Assembly: GCA_026416195.1 (NCBI GenBank)
Contig: JAOAFQ010000093.1
Coordinates: 1 to 58,480, forward strand
DNA: 58,480 bases
DNA from: Candidatus Aminicenantota bacterium
GTDB lineage: Bacteria; Acidobacteriota; Aminicenantia; Aminicenantales; CALLJL01
Reading direction: 5' to 3'
Under the pieces are notes generated by a model. That model was given only the letters and a program-made list of their open reading frames with translations. It did no database searches and had not been told where the DNA came from. Shown here piece after piece: positions 1-8,649 of this stretch. Each line of letters begins with the position of its first letter. The stretch's first letter is position 1. The position numbers and the translations under genes are program-made.

Positions 1-1219
1 CCCCGCCATAAGCTTTTCTAGTTATTACCGTTATTTTAGGCACAGTAGCCTCAGCAAAGGCATAAAGAAGCTTGGCTCCATGCTTAATAATGCCTCCATG
101 TTCCTGAGCTACGCCAGGAAGAAATCCAGGCACGTCCTCAAAGGTAATCAAAGGAATATTAAAGGCATCGCAAAAGCGAACAAATCGGGCAGCTTTAATC
201 GAGGCATTGATATCTAGGGCCCCAGCCAAATGCTCGGGTTGATTAGCCACAATCCCTACGGATTTACCAGCGAGGCGGCCAAAGCCAATAACTATATTAC
301 GAGCAAAATCTGGCTGAATTTCAAAGAAATAGCAATCGTCCAAAACCTCTCGGATAATTCGTCGAATATCGTAAGGCAGATCCGGATCCTCAGGAATAAA
401 ATCATTAAGCTCTTCGCTTATTCGATCCCAAGGATCATTGGTCTCCTTTTCTGGAGGGTCTTCCATATTATTATTGGGGATAAAGGATAAAAGTTCCCTT
501 ATTATGGCCATAGCCTGCTCTTCAGAATCAGCAGCAAAGTGAGCTACTCCACTGATTGAATTATGGGTATCAGCGCCACCAAGCTCTTCCATCGTTACCT
601 TTTCGTGAGTTACAGCTTCAATGACTTCAGGCCCGGTAATAAACATATGACTGGTTTCTCTGGTCATGATAATGAAATCTGTCAGGGCCGGCGAATAAAC
701 CGCTCCGCCAGCACAGGGCCCTAAAATAGCTGAAATTTGAGGGATTACCCCAGAAGCTAGGACATTGCGCAAAAAAATGTCAGCATAGCCGCCCAAACTG
801 GCTACGCCTTCCTGAATTCGAGCTCCCCCAGAATCATTAAGACCAATCACTGGAGCCCCAATTTTCATGGCCAAGTCCATTATTTTGCAGATTTTGGCGG
901 CGTTGGCTCCGCTCAAAGAACCCCCAAAGACAGTAAAATCCTGTGCAAAAACAAAAACTGGTCGGCCATCGATCCGAGCATAGCCAGTAACGACACCGTC
1001 GCCATAAATTCGCTTACGGTCCATCCCAAAATCATGACATTGATGGACAACAAGCTTGTCTATTTCTTCAAAGGAACCAGGATCAACTAAGAGATTAATT
1101 CTTTCTCGGGCGGTTAGCTTGCCCGCTTTATGCTGTCGTTCAACTCTTTCTTTCCCACCCCCTTCTTCGGCAAGTTTTATTTTTTCTCTTAATTCTTCGA
1201 TTTTTCGACTGATAGCCAT
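1..1219 (-). CDS. Acyl-CoA carboxyltransferase beta subunit (propionyl-CoA carboxylase / methylmalonyl-CoA decarboxylase type), 3' end off window
   Basis: Translating the minus strand from ATG at 1219 gives an uninterrupted frame to the window edge (about 406 codons). The start [20 protein letters not shown] and the segments [46 protein letters not shown] and [15 protein letters not shown] are hallmarks of the carboxyltransferase (crotonase-fold) family that moves CO2 between biotin and propionyl-, methylmalonyl- or acetyl-CoA. The family is about 510-520 residues, so roughly the last 110 are missing. A GGGGGAAG ribosome site lies just upstream, and the gene is 17 nt downstream of the aldolase gene, so it is the last visible gene of the hslV operon. 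The biotin carboxylase and biotin carrier are not in the window, so whether it acts in a carboxylase or a sodium-pumping decarboxylase is not decidable here. Confidence 0.93.
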   Translation of the reverse strand, partial: MAISRKIEELREKIKLAEEGGGKERVERQHKAGKLTARERINLLVDPGSFEEIDKLVVHQCHDFGMDRKRIYGDGVVTGYARIDGRPVFVFAQDFTVFGGSLSGANAAKICKIMDLAMKIGAPVIGLNDSGGARIQEGVASLGGYADIFLRNVLASGVIPQISAILGPCAGGAVYSPALTDFIIMTRETSHMFITGPEVIEAVTHEKVTMEELGGADTHNSISGVAHFAADSEEQAMAIIRELLSFIPNNNMEDPPEKETNDPWDRISEELNDFIPEDPDLPYDIRRIIREVLDDCYFFEIQPDFARNIVIGFGRLAGKSVGIVANQPEHLAGALDINASIKAARFVRFCDAFNIPLITFEDVPGFLPGVAQEHGGIIKHGAKLLYAFAEATVPKITVITRKAYGG

Positions 1220-1236
1220 TCTTCCCCCAAATTTAA

Positions 1237-1881
1237 CTATTTTTTTACTTTCGCCCAGTCCTGTAAAAATTTCTCCAAGCCTATATCGGTTAAGGGATGA
1301 CGGATTAACTTTTCCATGACGGCATAAGGAACAGTAACTATATCAGCCCCAATTAATGCGGCTTCCACCACATGGCCTGGGTGGCGAACGGAAGCAACAA
1401 TTACTTCGGTATTGAAGTTATATTGATTAAAAATAGTTACAATTTGATCAACCAGGTCCATCCCATTATGGGAGATATCATCAAGTCGACCAATAAAAGG
1501 ACTCACAAAAGCAGCTCCTGCCTTGGCGGCTAAAAGAGCTTGGGAAGGGGAAAAAATTAGAGTCATATTCACCCTTATTCCTTCGGTCTGAAGAATCCTT
1601 GTAGCTTTTAAACCATCAATAGTCGCTGGAATTTTAATTACGACGTTAGAGGCAAGCGAGGCTAATTCTCTGGCTTCAGCCACCATCGCATCCCACTTAG
1701 AAGAAACACACTCAACACTTACTGGACCTGAGATCAAACTACAAATTTCGGTAATTAATTCTTTAAAACCCTTTTTTTCTTTGGCTATTAAGGTGGGATT
1801 TGTCGTTACCCCATCCAAAATTCCCCAACTAGCAACTTCTCGTATTTCTTCAGGATTGGCTGTATCCAGAAAGAATTTCAT
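1237..1881 (-). CDS. fsa: Fructose-6-phosphate aldolase / transaldolase family (TalC/FSA type)
   Basis: A 214-residue protein, the usual length of the small decameric FSA/TalC transaldolase subfamily of class I aldolases. It starts [13 protein letters not shown] and has the [12 protein letters not shown] motif near residues 24-35. The Schiff-base lysine is K83 in VVIKIPAT. The segments [20 protein letters not shown] and SPFIGRLDD are also conserved. Known family members either cleave fructose 6-phosphate into dihydroxyacetone and glyceraldehyde 3-phosphate or act as transaldolases; sequence alone does not separate the two well. A GGAGG site precedes ATG at 1881. It sits 49 nt downstream of the FAH-family gene and 17 nt upstream of the carboxyltransferase gene, in the same operon. 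Confidence 0.93.
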   Translation of the reverse strand: MKFFLDTANPEEIREVASWGILDGVTTNPTLIAKEKKGFKELITEICSLISGPVSVECVSSKWDAMVAEARELASLASNVVIKIPATIDGLKATRILQTEGIRVNMTLIFSPSQALLAAKAGAAFVSPFIGRLDDISHNGMDLVDQIVTIFNQYNFNTEVIVASVRHPGHVVEAALIGADIVTVPYAVMEKLIRHPLTDIGLEKFLQDWAKVKK

Positions 1882-1930
1882 CTCTCTTTCCTCCTTTTAT
1901 TTTTATTTTAACTGAAAAATTAGCTGAGAT

Positions 1931-2710
1931 TTAAGCTTTCTCGGCTTCTCTTACTCTCAAAACAATGTTAGATAAGGTTCCAATTCCTTCGATTTGAACA
2001 TCAACCCGATCTCCAGGATTCATTGGGCCGACTCCAGCTGGAGTACCTGTCGTAATAATGTCGCCAGGATAAAGAGTCATAATTCGGGAAATAAAGCGAA
2101 TTAAAAAATAAACTGGAAAAATCATTTGACTGGTGCTGGCTGACTGCCTGAGTTTGCCATTAAGAAAAGTCTTGAGCGTCAGATGTGAAGGGTCAAGGTC
2201 AGTGGCGATGCAAGGGCCACAAGGAGCAAACGTATCAAAAGATTTAGCTCGAGTAAATTGGCCATCCTTTAGTTGGAGATCGCGAGCCGTGACATCATTA
2301 AAACAAGTATAACCAAGGATGACCTGCTTAAGATCAGCCTCATCATCCAGATCATGAACCTCTTTTTTAATAATCACGGCCAGTTCACCTTCATAGTCAA
2401 TTCGATGGGCCATCCGAGGGAAAAGGATGGCCTCATTAGGTCCGATGATGGCTGAAGGTGGCTTTAAAAAAATCAATGGCTCTTCGGGTAAAGTTCGCCC
2501 CATTTCCTGAGCGTGATCGCGATAATTAACGCCTACTCCAATTATTTTGGTTGGAGTGACCGGAGGCAATATTTTTACTTTTCCTATAGGAATGCAGTAA
2601 TCTTCTATTTCACTTGACTCAAATACGGAGCCTCTTAAGGGATAAAGAAGCCCTTCCCGAAGAACTCCATAGAGTTCCTTCTGTTCCCAGAGAAAGCGAT
2701 AAATTTTCAT
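1931..2710 (-). CDS. Fumarylacetoacetate hydrolase (FAH) family protein
   Basis: A 259-residue cytosolic enzyme of the FAH superfamily (hydrolases, isomerases and decarboxylases of 2-oxo acids and acylpyruvates). The short N-terminal beta domain is followed by the catalytic domain from about residue 54 (IIGVGVNYRDHAQEM). The acidic metal ligands are in YEGELAVII near residue 108, followed by FNDVTARDLQ, FDTFAPCGP and GDIITTGTPAGVG. These match the acylpyruvase / 5-carboxymethyl-2-hydroxymuconate isomerase branch, but substrate prediction within the family is unreliable. Its ATG overlaps the stop of the upstream FN3 lipoprotein by 4 nt (ATGA), implying translational coupling. Confidence 0.9.
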   Translation of the reverse strand: MKIYRFLWEQKELYGVLREGLLYPLRGSVFESSEIEDYCIPIGKVKILPPVTPTKIIGVGVNYRDHAQEMGRTLPEEPLIFLKPPSAIIGPNEAILFPRMAHRIDYEGELAVIIKKEVHDLDDEADLKQVILGYTCFNDVTARDLQLKDGQFTRAKSFDTFAPCGPCIATDLDPSHLTLKTFLNGKLRQSASTSQMIFPVYFLIRFISRIMTLYPGDIITTGTPAGVGPMNPGDRVDVQIEGIGTLSNIVLRVREAEKA

Positions 2711-3825
2711 TTTTTCTTTTCCTCTTCTATCCTAACCTTAACTTCTACTGGCTGGCTTTCGTTACCAGCCTGATCACAGGCAGTTATAGCATAATAATAA
2801 CTTTTTCCCTTTTCAACCTTGAGATCCTCATAATTAGTGCTTAGGATCGGTTTGGGGGTTAAAAGTTCAAAATCTTTACTTTCCTCACTTCTTCGACGAA
2901 TTAAGTAACCAGCCAAATCAGGAGCTAAGCTAGGCTCCCAGCTAAGAACAATTCTATCTTCTCCGGTAAGAGCAATAACCCCAGTTGGCTGGGGAGGTGG
3001 AAAAACATCTTTCATCTCAATTTCAAGCGTTTCTGAAAGTTCACTCTCCCTCTCTAAAGAATCAATAAAATGAACCGATCTGACAGCATATAAATAAATT
3101 TTCCCCATGGCTATTTCTCTATCTTCAAATAATGGAATTGGAACAGGCACTGAATTGAGGCGCTGCCAACTTGAAGCGTCTTTTTCCTTTTTATAAACAT
3201 TAAAACCATCAATTTTCTGATTTGATTTTTCAGGAGAAAAAGATGGGGTATCCCATTGGAGAATAATTCTATCGGACTGCACTTCGGCTCTTAGCCTGGG
3301 GACTGGAGGGGGAGGTTTAACCGGGATGATAGCCACAGGCTCAGTAAAGGAAGATTTTCGACCGCGATCGTCCTTTACCCGCAGAAGGAAAATAAGAAGC
3401 TCGCGACCTATTTTCTCAGCTACTAAAGGGTATTCCCATCTTAATTCAATGGTTGAAGGTAAAGTTAGGGTAGCTTGGTTTTCCCCGCATTTTTTTTCTT
3501 CTAAAAGACGACTTTTTTTCACAATTTCCCTAGACCCCAGGTTAAGTAACTCTTTCTCTCCTGCTTCAAGGAAAGATTCATAACCCCAGATTTCAACCAC
3601 TGGCCAGGAACTCATGGTCAATCCATTTTCATAGACTAAAGGAGTTGTCCATTCCAGGACAATTTTTTCCCCTTGCTGATAACATTTAACTGACTCGATT
3701 TTTTGAGGGATGAGAACAAGCGGCGGTTGAAGAGGTCCTTTAACCCCGCAAGAAGAAAGAGTTAAAAAGAAGGCCATAAAAATAAAAAGATAAGGGATGG
3801 AGCCAAGATGGCTTATTTTTTTCAT
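2707..3825 (-). CDS. Lipoprotein with LptM-like N-terminus and three fibronectin type III domains
   Basis: A 372-residue exported protein. A signal peptide ends in the lipobox LSSC, with the lipidated cysteine at C26. The residues right after it, CGVKGPLQPP, match the short motif of LptM/YifL-type lipoproteins (CG-x-KGPL). In Enterobacteria such lipoproteins assist maturation of the LPS translocon, but those are very short proteins. Here the motif heads three FN3-like repeats at roughly residues 40-150, 165-265 and 270-368, recognisable from KIVLEW, RIILQW and RIVLSW strands and the YYYAITACD-type ends. It starts on the hslU stop codon (1-nt overlap, TAATG) and overlaps the next gene by 4 nt. 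Function is unknown; a periplasm-facing scaffold role is inference. Confidence 0.8.
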   Translation of the reverse strand: MKKISHLGSIPYLFIFMAFFLTLSSCGVKGPLQPPLVLIPQKIESVKCYQQGEKIVLEWTTPLVYENGLTMSSWPVVEIWGYESFLEAGEKELLNLGSREIVKKSRLLEEKKCGENQATLTLPSTIELRWEYPLVAEKIGRELLIFLLRVKDDRGRKSSFTEPVAIIPVKPPPPVPRLRAEVQSDRIILQWDTPSFSPEKSNQKIDGFNVYKKEKDASSWQRLNSVPVPIPLFEDREIAMGKIYLYAVRSVHFIDSLERESELSETLEIEMKDVFPPPQPTGVIALTGEDRIVLSWEPSLAPDLAGYLIRRRSEESKDFELLTPKPILSTNYEDLKVEKGKSYYYAITACDQAGNESQPVEVKVRIEEEKKK

Positions 3826-5222
3826 TAAAGAATGAAACGACGTAAATCCTGATTTTTAATAATATCTTGAAGTTGTTTTTGAACATAGCTTCGGTCAATT
3901 ATAATCCGTTTAGAGGAAATATTAGGCGCTTCAAAAGAAATTTCCTCCATGACTTTTTCCATCACTGTATGAAGACGGCGAGCCCCGATATTTTCATCTT
4001 CTTCATTTATCTTTTCAGCAATGGCGGCTATTTCCTCAATGGCCTCAGGCGTAAAATCGACTTCAACCCCTTCTGTGGCCATTAAGGCTTTATATTGCTT
4101 GATCAAAGCATTCTCAGGTTCAGTCAAGATGCGAATAAAATCTTCTTTGGTTAAAGGGGTTAACTCCACCCTAATAGGAAATCTTCCTTGGAGTTCAGGA
4201 ATGAGATCGGAAGGCTTGGAAACATGGAAAGCGCCAGCTCCAATAAACAAAATATGATCAGTTCGGACAAGCCCATAGCGAGTACTAACCGTCGTCCCTT
4301 CAATAATCGGTAGCAGATCTCGCTGGACTCCCTCACGGCTCACATCAGGACCAAAACCTGACTCCCGGCCAGCGATTTTATCGATTTCATCGAGGAAGAT
4401 AATTCCTGATTGTTCAACCCGCTCAATCGCTTGTTTAGCTACTTGGTCCATATCGATTAATCTTTTCTGTTCCTCTTCCATTAAATATTCTCTAGCCTCA
4501 TGGAGTCTAACTCGACGCCTCTTCGACCGGCCACCTAAAAATCCAGGAATGATTTCTTGAATTTGGATACCAATCTCCTCATAGCCAGTATTGGAAAAGA
4601 TTTCAAGGGGAGGCGAAATCTTCTCCTTCATTTCTAACTCAACCATTCGGTCGTCAAGAAGTCCGTCTCTTAACTGACGTCTGAGCTTCTCTTTGGTCTC
4701 CTGAAAGCGGACGTGTTCAGATTCATAAAAGGTATTATCCCGTCTCCTGGATGAAGGTAAGAGCAATTCCAATAACTTCTCTTCGACATTTCTTTCGGCT
4801 TTTTCCTTTATTTCCTCTATCTTTTCTTGCCTAACCATGTCGACCGCAATTCTAACTAAATCCCGAATCATCGATTCGACATCGCGGCCGACATAACCGA
4901 CCTCAGTAAATTTGCTAGCTTCAATTTTAAGGAAAGGAGATGAAGTTAGTTTCGCTAATCGGCGGGAGATCTCCGTTTTCCCGACTCCTGTCGGCCCAAT
5001 CATTAAGATATTTTTCGGAGCAATCTCATCAGCTAGCTCAGGGGGAAGTTTCCTTCGACGATAACGATTCCTTAAAGCTATAGCGACAGCTCTTTTGGCT
5101 GCTTTCTGACCAATAATATATTTATCTAGTTCGGCCACAATTTCCTGAGGCGTCAGCTCTTCATCTCGAGGCCAAATTCGGCTTGGCCCAAATTCATTTT
5201 TTTTGGGTAAATTTAGGCGCAT
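3825..5222 (-). CDS. hslU: HslU, ATPase subunit of the HslUV (ClpYQ) protease
   Basis: The 465-residue AAA+ unfoldase that feeds substrates to the HslV peptidase in the cytoplasm. The order is [20 protein letters not shown], Walker [10 protein letters not shown] (K82), the [14 protein letters not shown] segment, an intermediate (I) domain of about 150 residues, Walker [11 protein letters not shown], the sensor region and the C-terminal tail RRFIL that docks into HslV. The start has about 20 residues before the usual family start ([13 protein letters not shown]), a mild extension. It begins directly after the hslV stop with no gap. Confidence 0.97.
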   Translation of the reverse strand: MRLNLPKKNEFGPSRIWPRDEELTPQEIVAELDKYIIGQKAAKRAVAIALRNRYRRRKLPPELADEIAPKNILMIGPTGVGKTEISRRLAKLTSSPFLKIEASKFTEVGYVGRDVESMIRDLVRIAVDMVRQEKIEEIKEKAERNVEEKLLELLLPSSRRRDNTFYESEHVRFQETKEKLRRQLRDGLLDDRMVELEMKEKISPPLEIFSNTGYEEIGIQIQEIIPGFLGGRSKRRRVRLHEAREYLMEEEQKRLIDMDQVAKQAIERVEQSGIIFLDEIDKIAGRESGFGPDVSREGVQRDLLPIIEGTTVSTRYGLVRTDHILFIGAGAFHVSKPSDLIPELQGRFPIRVELTPLTKEDFIRILTEPENALIKQYKALMATEGVEVDFTPEAIEEIAAIAEKINEEDENIGARRLHTVMEKVMEEISFEAPNISSKRIIIDRSYVQKQLQDIIKNQDLRRFIL

Positions 5223-5753
5223 TTATTTCAATTCCTCAACAATAATGTGGCTATTGGTATAAACACAAATCTCGGCGCTTATTTTCAAAGCCTCAAGGGC
5301 AATCTCTCGAGCTGAAAGATTCGTATGTTTAATTAAGGCTCTGGCAGCCGCCAAGGCGTAGGGCCCACCTGAACCAATAGCAATAATACCATCATCTGGC
5401 TCAACGACATCTCCGGTGCCACTTATTAAAAAAGAGGATTCTTTGTCAGCGACAATAAGCAGAGCTTCAAGTTGGCGAAGAGCCTTATCCATCCGCCACT
5501 CTTTGGCTAACTCAATGGCTGCTCGGGAAAGATTTCCTCGATATTCTTCCAGTTTGCTTTCAAAACGAGCAAAGAGAGCAAAGGCATCAGAGGTAGCCCC
5601 CGCAAAGCCAGCGAGAATCTTATCCTTGTAAAGACGGCGAATTTTACGGGCTGAATGCTTAAGAATGGTCTGGCCAAGCGTAACCTGGCCATCTCCCGCC
5701 ATGGCAATTTCACCTTTATGGCGTATACAAATAACTGTTGTTCCTTGGATCAT
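5223..5753 (-). CDS. hslV: HslV, peptidase subunit of HslUV
   Basis: The 176-residue proteasome-like threonine peptidase of the HslUV complex. The start [14 protein letters not shown] implies removal of a four-residue propeptide to expose T5 as the catalytic N-terminal threonine. K37 in SARKIRRL then corresponds to the conserved Lys33 of mature Hsl[25 protein letters not shown] and [15 protein letters not shown] are family signatures. First gene of the six-gene minus-strand operon; a plausible sigma70-like promoter lies at 5780-5808. Confidence 0.97.
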   Translation of the reverse strand: MIQGTTVICIRHKGEIAMAGDGQVTLGQTILKHSARKIRRLYKDKILAGFAGATSDAFALFARFESKLEEYRGNLSRAAIELAKEWRMDKALRQLEALLIVADKESSFLISGTGDVVEPDDGIIAIGSGGPYALAAARALIKHTNLSAREIALEALKISAEICVYTNSHIIVEELK

Positions 5754-5779
5754 TGGATTTCAACTTCCTTAACAAGCTT

Positions 5780-5808
5780 ATAATAATTCAACTGGCTCTT
5801 GATTTCAA
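5780..5808 (-). promoter_or_regulatory. Predicted sigma70-type promoter of the hslVU operon
   Basis: On the minus strand a TTGAAA -35 box (5803-5808) and a TATTAT -10 box (5780-5785) are separated by 17 nt, about 25 nt before the hslV start. Read by eye from consensus; no expression evidence. Confidence 0.5.
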
Positions 5809-5896
5809 CGATAAGCTGACCTTTCGATCAGGGTTGATTAACAGGGACAAATTCGCGCCAGCCCAAAAGTCATTATTCAAAATTCCTTTATTTTTG

Positions 5897-6799
5897 TTAT
5901 TTCTCATTTTTGGCTAGGTAAACATCATATTTAGCCATTAAACGGAAAGGATGGTAGGAAAGCTTGGCTCGCCTCAAACCTGGCAGTCCCAAATCTTGTT
6001 CCAAATTGACCAATGGAAAAGAATGAAAAAGGTTCTGACAAGCCTCCCGGAAGATAAGTTGAGAGGCTCCTGGAGAAGTTCGATCAGCATAGAGGAAATG
6101 AACCACAATAGTATTTTCATTTAGCCTGGAGCCAATAATGAAACCTTTTAATTCTCCCTTGACTAACAAGACTTGGCCCATTAAACCGAGTTCTTCCCAA
6201 AGCTCAAAGGCAATCTCAAGAGCTTTGGCTTGATCCTCAAGGCTTAGAGGAAAGAAATTTTCAGAACTCCCCTTCTGGCCAGCCCAAGAAAAGAAAAAGC
6301 CCAAGGCTTCTTTCTTCCAATTTTTATTCAAGAGCCTAAATTCAAAATTAGGAAAATTAGCTAGGAAGCGCCGGATTAGATTTCTTTTACCATCATACTT
6401 TTTCCCTTGAAGTTTCGCCATGACTTCCCGTTGATAAAGATAATCGAATTGATCTCGGTTCTCCTTAATAGTTATCCCTTTTTGGGGCAAAAAAGATAGA
6501 AACTTTTCAGGCAACCTAGAAAATCGGCCTGTTTCCTGAAGACAGAAAAAAAGGAATGAAGGGGGAGGCGGTGGACCCAGTGGCTCAAGTAAATAGGGAT
6601 GTTCATTGGGCGGATTAAGGCGAATTAAAAGATAATCATCTAGCCGAGCTAATGTAGGCCGATCAAATTCCCGCCAAATGAAAAGATTGGCCAGATTAAG
6701 CTCGCTTACTTCAGGATTTTTGATGATTAAGGATTGACGGAGAAGTTCAAGATCGCCAAGGGTGAGAGGTTGCCAAGAAAAATTAAATTTCAAGCTCAT
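5897..6799 (-). CDS. DUF2156 / phosphatidylglycerol lysyltransferase C-terminal-domain-like protein
   Basis: About 300 residues with two tandem GNAT-like halves. The segment KKYDGKRNLIRRFLANFPNFEF (about residues 135-157) and GFIIGSRLNENTIVVHFLYAD plus LVNLEQDLGLPGLRRAKLSYHP are typical of PF09924/DUF2156 proteins. That family resembles the aminoacyl-transferase domain of MprF but here has no membrane segment, so aminoacyl-lipid synthesis is not implied. I prefer the ATG at 6799 to a TTG two codons upstream; neither has a strong ribosome site. It is separated by about 70 nt from the GNAT gene transcribed towards it. Confidence 0.72.
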   Translation of the reverse strand: MSLKFNFSWQPLTLGDLELLRQSLIIKNPEVSELNLANLFIWREFDRPTLARLDDYLLIRLNPPNEHPYLLEPLGPPPPPSFLFFCLQETGRFSRLPEKFLSFLPQKGITIKENRDQFDYLYQREVMAKLQGKKYDGKRNLIRRFLANFPNFEFRLLNKNWKKEALGFFFSWAGQKGSSENFFPLSLEDQAKALEIAFELWEELGLMGQVLLVKGELKGFIIGSRLNENTIVVHFLYADRTSPGASQLIFREACQNLFHSFPLVNLEQDLGLPGLRRAKLSYHPFRLMAKYDVYLAKNEK

Positions 6800-6871
6800 T
6801 ATCAAGATGAATGGTTGAGGTTAAACTTCTTTTCTCGGTAGATCGAAAGAACTCATTACAATATTCTTTCA

Positions 6872-7279
6872 TTAGCACCTCTTGACCAGACAAAAACATT
6901 TTTTCGGTTCACAGAGATGACAAGAAAAAATATCTCGAGGAGGAAGAAACGAAGGAACCTTAGTAATTTCAAAACCAAAACGAAAGAAAAATTCAGGAAT
7001 AATGGTATAAAGATAAACATCCTTTTTTCTTTCTGCCAAAATGGCTTGTAGAAGTTGTGTGGCCAGACCTCGACCTCTTTTTTGGGGCAAAAGGCCTACT
7101 GAACTTAAAAAATAGGCTGGCCCAAGATCAGTGATTCGAGCTAAGCCAACAGGTTCATTCCCTTCCTCTATTATCCAGAGTTCGCTCGTTTTAAACTGAG
7201 GAACTTCCAAATCAAGCTTTCTCTCAAGTTCGATGATAAAATCTTCTTCTCCAGAGCTAATTCTCTTTACTCTGATCAT
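6872..7279 (-). CDS. GNAT family N-acetyltransferase with C-terminal cysteine cluster
   Basis: A 135-residue single-domain GNAT protein. The acetyl-CoA pyrophosphate-binding motif is QKRGRGLATQLLQAIL (about residues 65-80), preceded by beta4 YFLSSVGLLP and followed by VYLYTIIPEFFFRFGFEI, the FGF element common in ArgA/YjaB-like members. The last 16 residues carry five cysteines (C120, C123, C128, C130, C135) in a C-x2-C-x4-C-x-C-x4-C array, suggesting a metal site or structural knot. Substrate unknown. Confidence 0.82.
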   Translation of the reverse strand: MIRVKRISSGEEDFIIELERKLDLEVPQFKTSELWIIEEGNEPVGLARITDLGPAYFLSSVGLLPQKRGRGLATQLLQAILAERKKDVYLYTIIPEFFFRFGFEITKVPSFLPPRDIFSCHLCEPKKCFCLVKRC

Positions 7280-7453
7280 ATATCTATTTTAACCTAAAAA
7301 ATTTAATCTCATGGGCCAAAGATCACTCATTTTATCTTATCTAATTTAGCCATTTTCGCCAACGTTATTATCCACAGTCTGTTCATTACTTATGAGAAAG
7401 GATTTTCGATCGAGCGTTTATTCCCTTGAAAAAGAGCAATCCCGGAGGCATGA

Positions 7454-7645
7454 ATGAAATATAAAGTTCGTCTCTTAAAATTAGATAATGGCTATGCTGT
7501 TTGGGTTCCTGGAATTCCAGGGTGTTCGACCTTTGGCCGGACTCGGGAGGAAGCCTTGGATAAAATCAGATCGGTTCTTTTGGCCTATCTCGAGGCTTTG
7601 GATGACGACGAAAGTGGTCTTGAGTCTAGCACTGTTGAGATTTAA
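7454..7645 (+). CDS. Orphan HicB-like antitoxin-fold protein
   Basis: A 63-residue protein with the HicB-like partial RNase H fold: MKYKVRLLKLDNGYAVWVPGIPGCSTFGRTREEALDKI, then an amphipathic helix and an acidic tail (LDDDESG). A GGAGG site at 7444-7448 is five bases before ATG 7454; the ATG at 7450 runs into a stop after four codons. There is no HicA-like ORF on either side, and no C-terminal DNA-binding domain, so this is a stand-alone member, a class common in genomes and without a defined role. Confidence 0.75.
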   Translation: MKYKVRLLKLDNGYAVWVPGIPGCSTFGRTREEALDKIRSVLLAYLEALDDDESGLESSTVEI

Positions 7646-7742
7646 ACTATTGCCCGATTAGGTCTGCTTCATCATTTTTATTTTTAATTAAAATCAATCC
7701 AGCTAAAATAAAGCAAACTAGAAGAAAAGGAGGTATCTCGAC

Positions 7743-8096
7743 ATGGCCAATCGATTGGAAGAATTTCAGGCTTATCGAGAAAAGATGAACCGCAAAATTT
7801 TACGCTGTGGCCATTTAGGCATCAAAAGATTCTTTAACCTTGATTCGGCTGCCTATCGTGAGGCTGCCCTTTCGAGTAAAATCAAAGAACTTCTCGGCCT
7901 TGTGGCCTCTACCGTTCTCCGTTGTAATGATTGCATCGATTATCATCTCATCCAGTGCGTCAAAGCAGGCTGGAAAGATGAAGAAATTTACGATGCTTTG
8001 AATGTCGCTTTAATCATTGGGGGAAGCATTGTTATTCCTCATCTGCGACATGCCTTCGAAACTTTAGAACTTCTCGGCCGAGAAAAATCACCTTAA
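7743..8096 (+). CDS. Carboxymuconolactone decarboxylase / AhpD-like family protein
   Basis: A 117-residue all-alpha protein. The AhpD/CMD core is present: IKELLGLVASTVLRCNDCIDYHLIQCVKAG, with the redox pair C-x-x-C followed by a histidine three residues on, then the EEIYDALNVALIIGGSIVIPH helix. In AhpD this cysteine pair takes part in peroxide detoxification relays; other members are uncharacterised. A strong AAAAGGAGG site lies before ATG 7743. It lies next to the VKOR-DsbA region, so a thiol-redox role fits, but that is inference. Confidence 0.85.
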   Translation: MANRLEEFQAYREKMNRKILRCGHLGIKRFFNLDSAAYREAALSSKIKELLGLVASTVLRCNDCIDYHLIQCVKAGWKDEEIYDALNVALIIGGSIVIPHLRHAFETLELLGREKSP

Positions 8097-8106
8097 AATT
8101 AGTTCC

Positions 8107-8361
8107 TTAAATAAAAGGGGAAAACCGAATAATCCAGTTCAGATAAACTTCGATTACTATGCACTGAGAAAAAAGAAGGTCGCATTGCTGCAGAGCTAAT
8201 GCCATGGTCAACCACCCTTTGCTTTGGTTCATTGCTTCTTCGCGACATTTTTCATAAACTTGGTAACAAAAAGAAAACTCATCTGCCCATAAACATAAAA
8301 AAGAACCAACGCCTCCAAAGAACCAAATTAGCAGTAAAATTAAAATAACCGATTTTTTCAT
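8107..8361 (-). CDS. Small secreted protein with twin CX6C motif
   Basis: An 84-residue protein that I do not recognise. A lysine start and a hydrophobic stretch ending near LCLWA|DE look like a signal peptide. The mature part has four cysteines as two CX6C pairs (C32/C39 and C60/C67), each within a predicted helix, like a small disulfide-locked helical hairpin. A GGAGGTG ribosome site precedes ATG 8361, supporting a real gene. It is transcribed divergently from the VKOR-DsbA fusion across a 288-bp gap. Confidence 0.65.
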   Translation of the reverse strand: MKKSVILILLLIWFFGGVGSFLCLWADEFSFCYQVYEKCREEAMNQSKGWLTMALALQQCDLLFSQCIVIEVYLNWIIRFSPFI

Positions 8362-8489
8362 CTTTTCACCTCCAGCAAAGTAAAAGCAAATTCTGGGCCA
8401 GTTTTAAAGGTAGTTTTGACTTGTCTTCAGGCAGCCAAAGGCCTTTCTTGGCCATGAATCTTTAAGTTAAAGTCACAGAATGTGATCTC

Positions 8490-8565
8490 AGGTCACTTCG
8501 ATGACTTAGCTTTATTAATAAAAAAACCAATTTAACCTTTTAAGGTCTCAAATTGTGACCTTAAA
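8490..8565. promoter_or_regulatory. Candidate operator: 9-bp inverted repeat plus an extra half-site
   Basis: TTTAAGGTC (8539-8547) and GACCTTAAA (8557-8565) form a perfect 9-bp inverted repeat with a 9-nt spacer, 27 nt before the -35 box of the VKOR-DsbA gene. A further AGGTCAC copy (8490-8496) is the inverse of GTGACCT at 8555-8561. Placement between two divergent genes suggests a regulator-binding site; this is inference. Confidence 0.4.
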
Positions 8566-8592
8566 GGCGAACCAGGAAAGAAAATTCTTTGA

Positions 8593-8620
8593 TTGACGAA
8601 AAAAAATCGTCTTATATAAT
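8593..8620 (+). promoter_or_regulatory. Predicted sigma70-type promoter of the VKOR-DsbA gene
   Basis: TTGACG (8593-8598) and a perfect TATAAT (8615-8620) are spaced 16 nt apart, 30 nt before the preferred start codon at 8650. The best consensus promoter seen in the window. Confidence 0.65.
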
Positions 8621-8649
8621 GACCATAAAAACTATTAAGGAAATTGAAA

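Noticed and set aside
1056-1319. Plus-strand 87-codon ORF near the left edge
   Set aside because: It lies antisense to the carboxyltransferase and aldolase genes, which have clear family motifs; it has none and is low-complexity serine/leucine.
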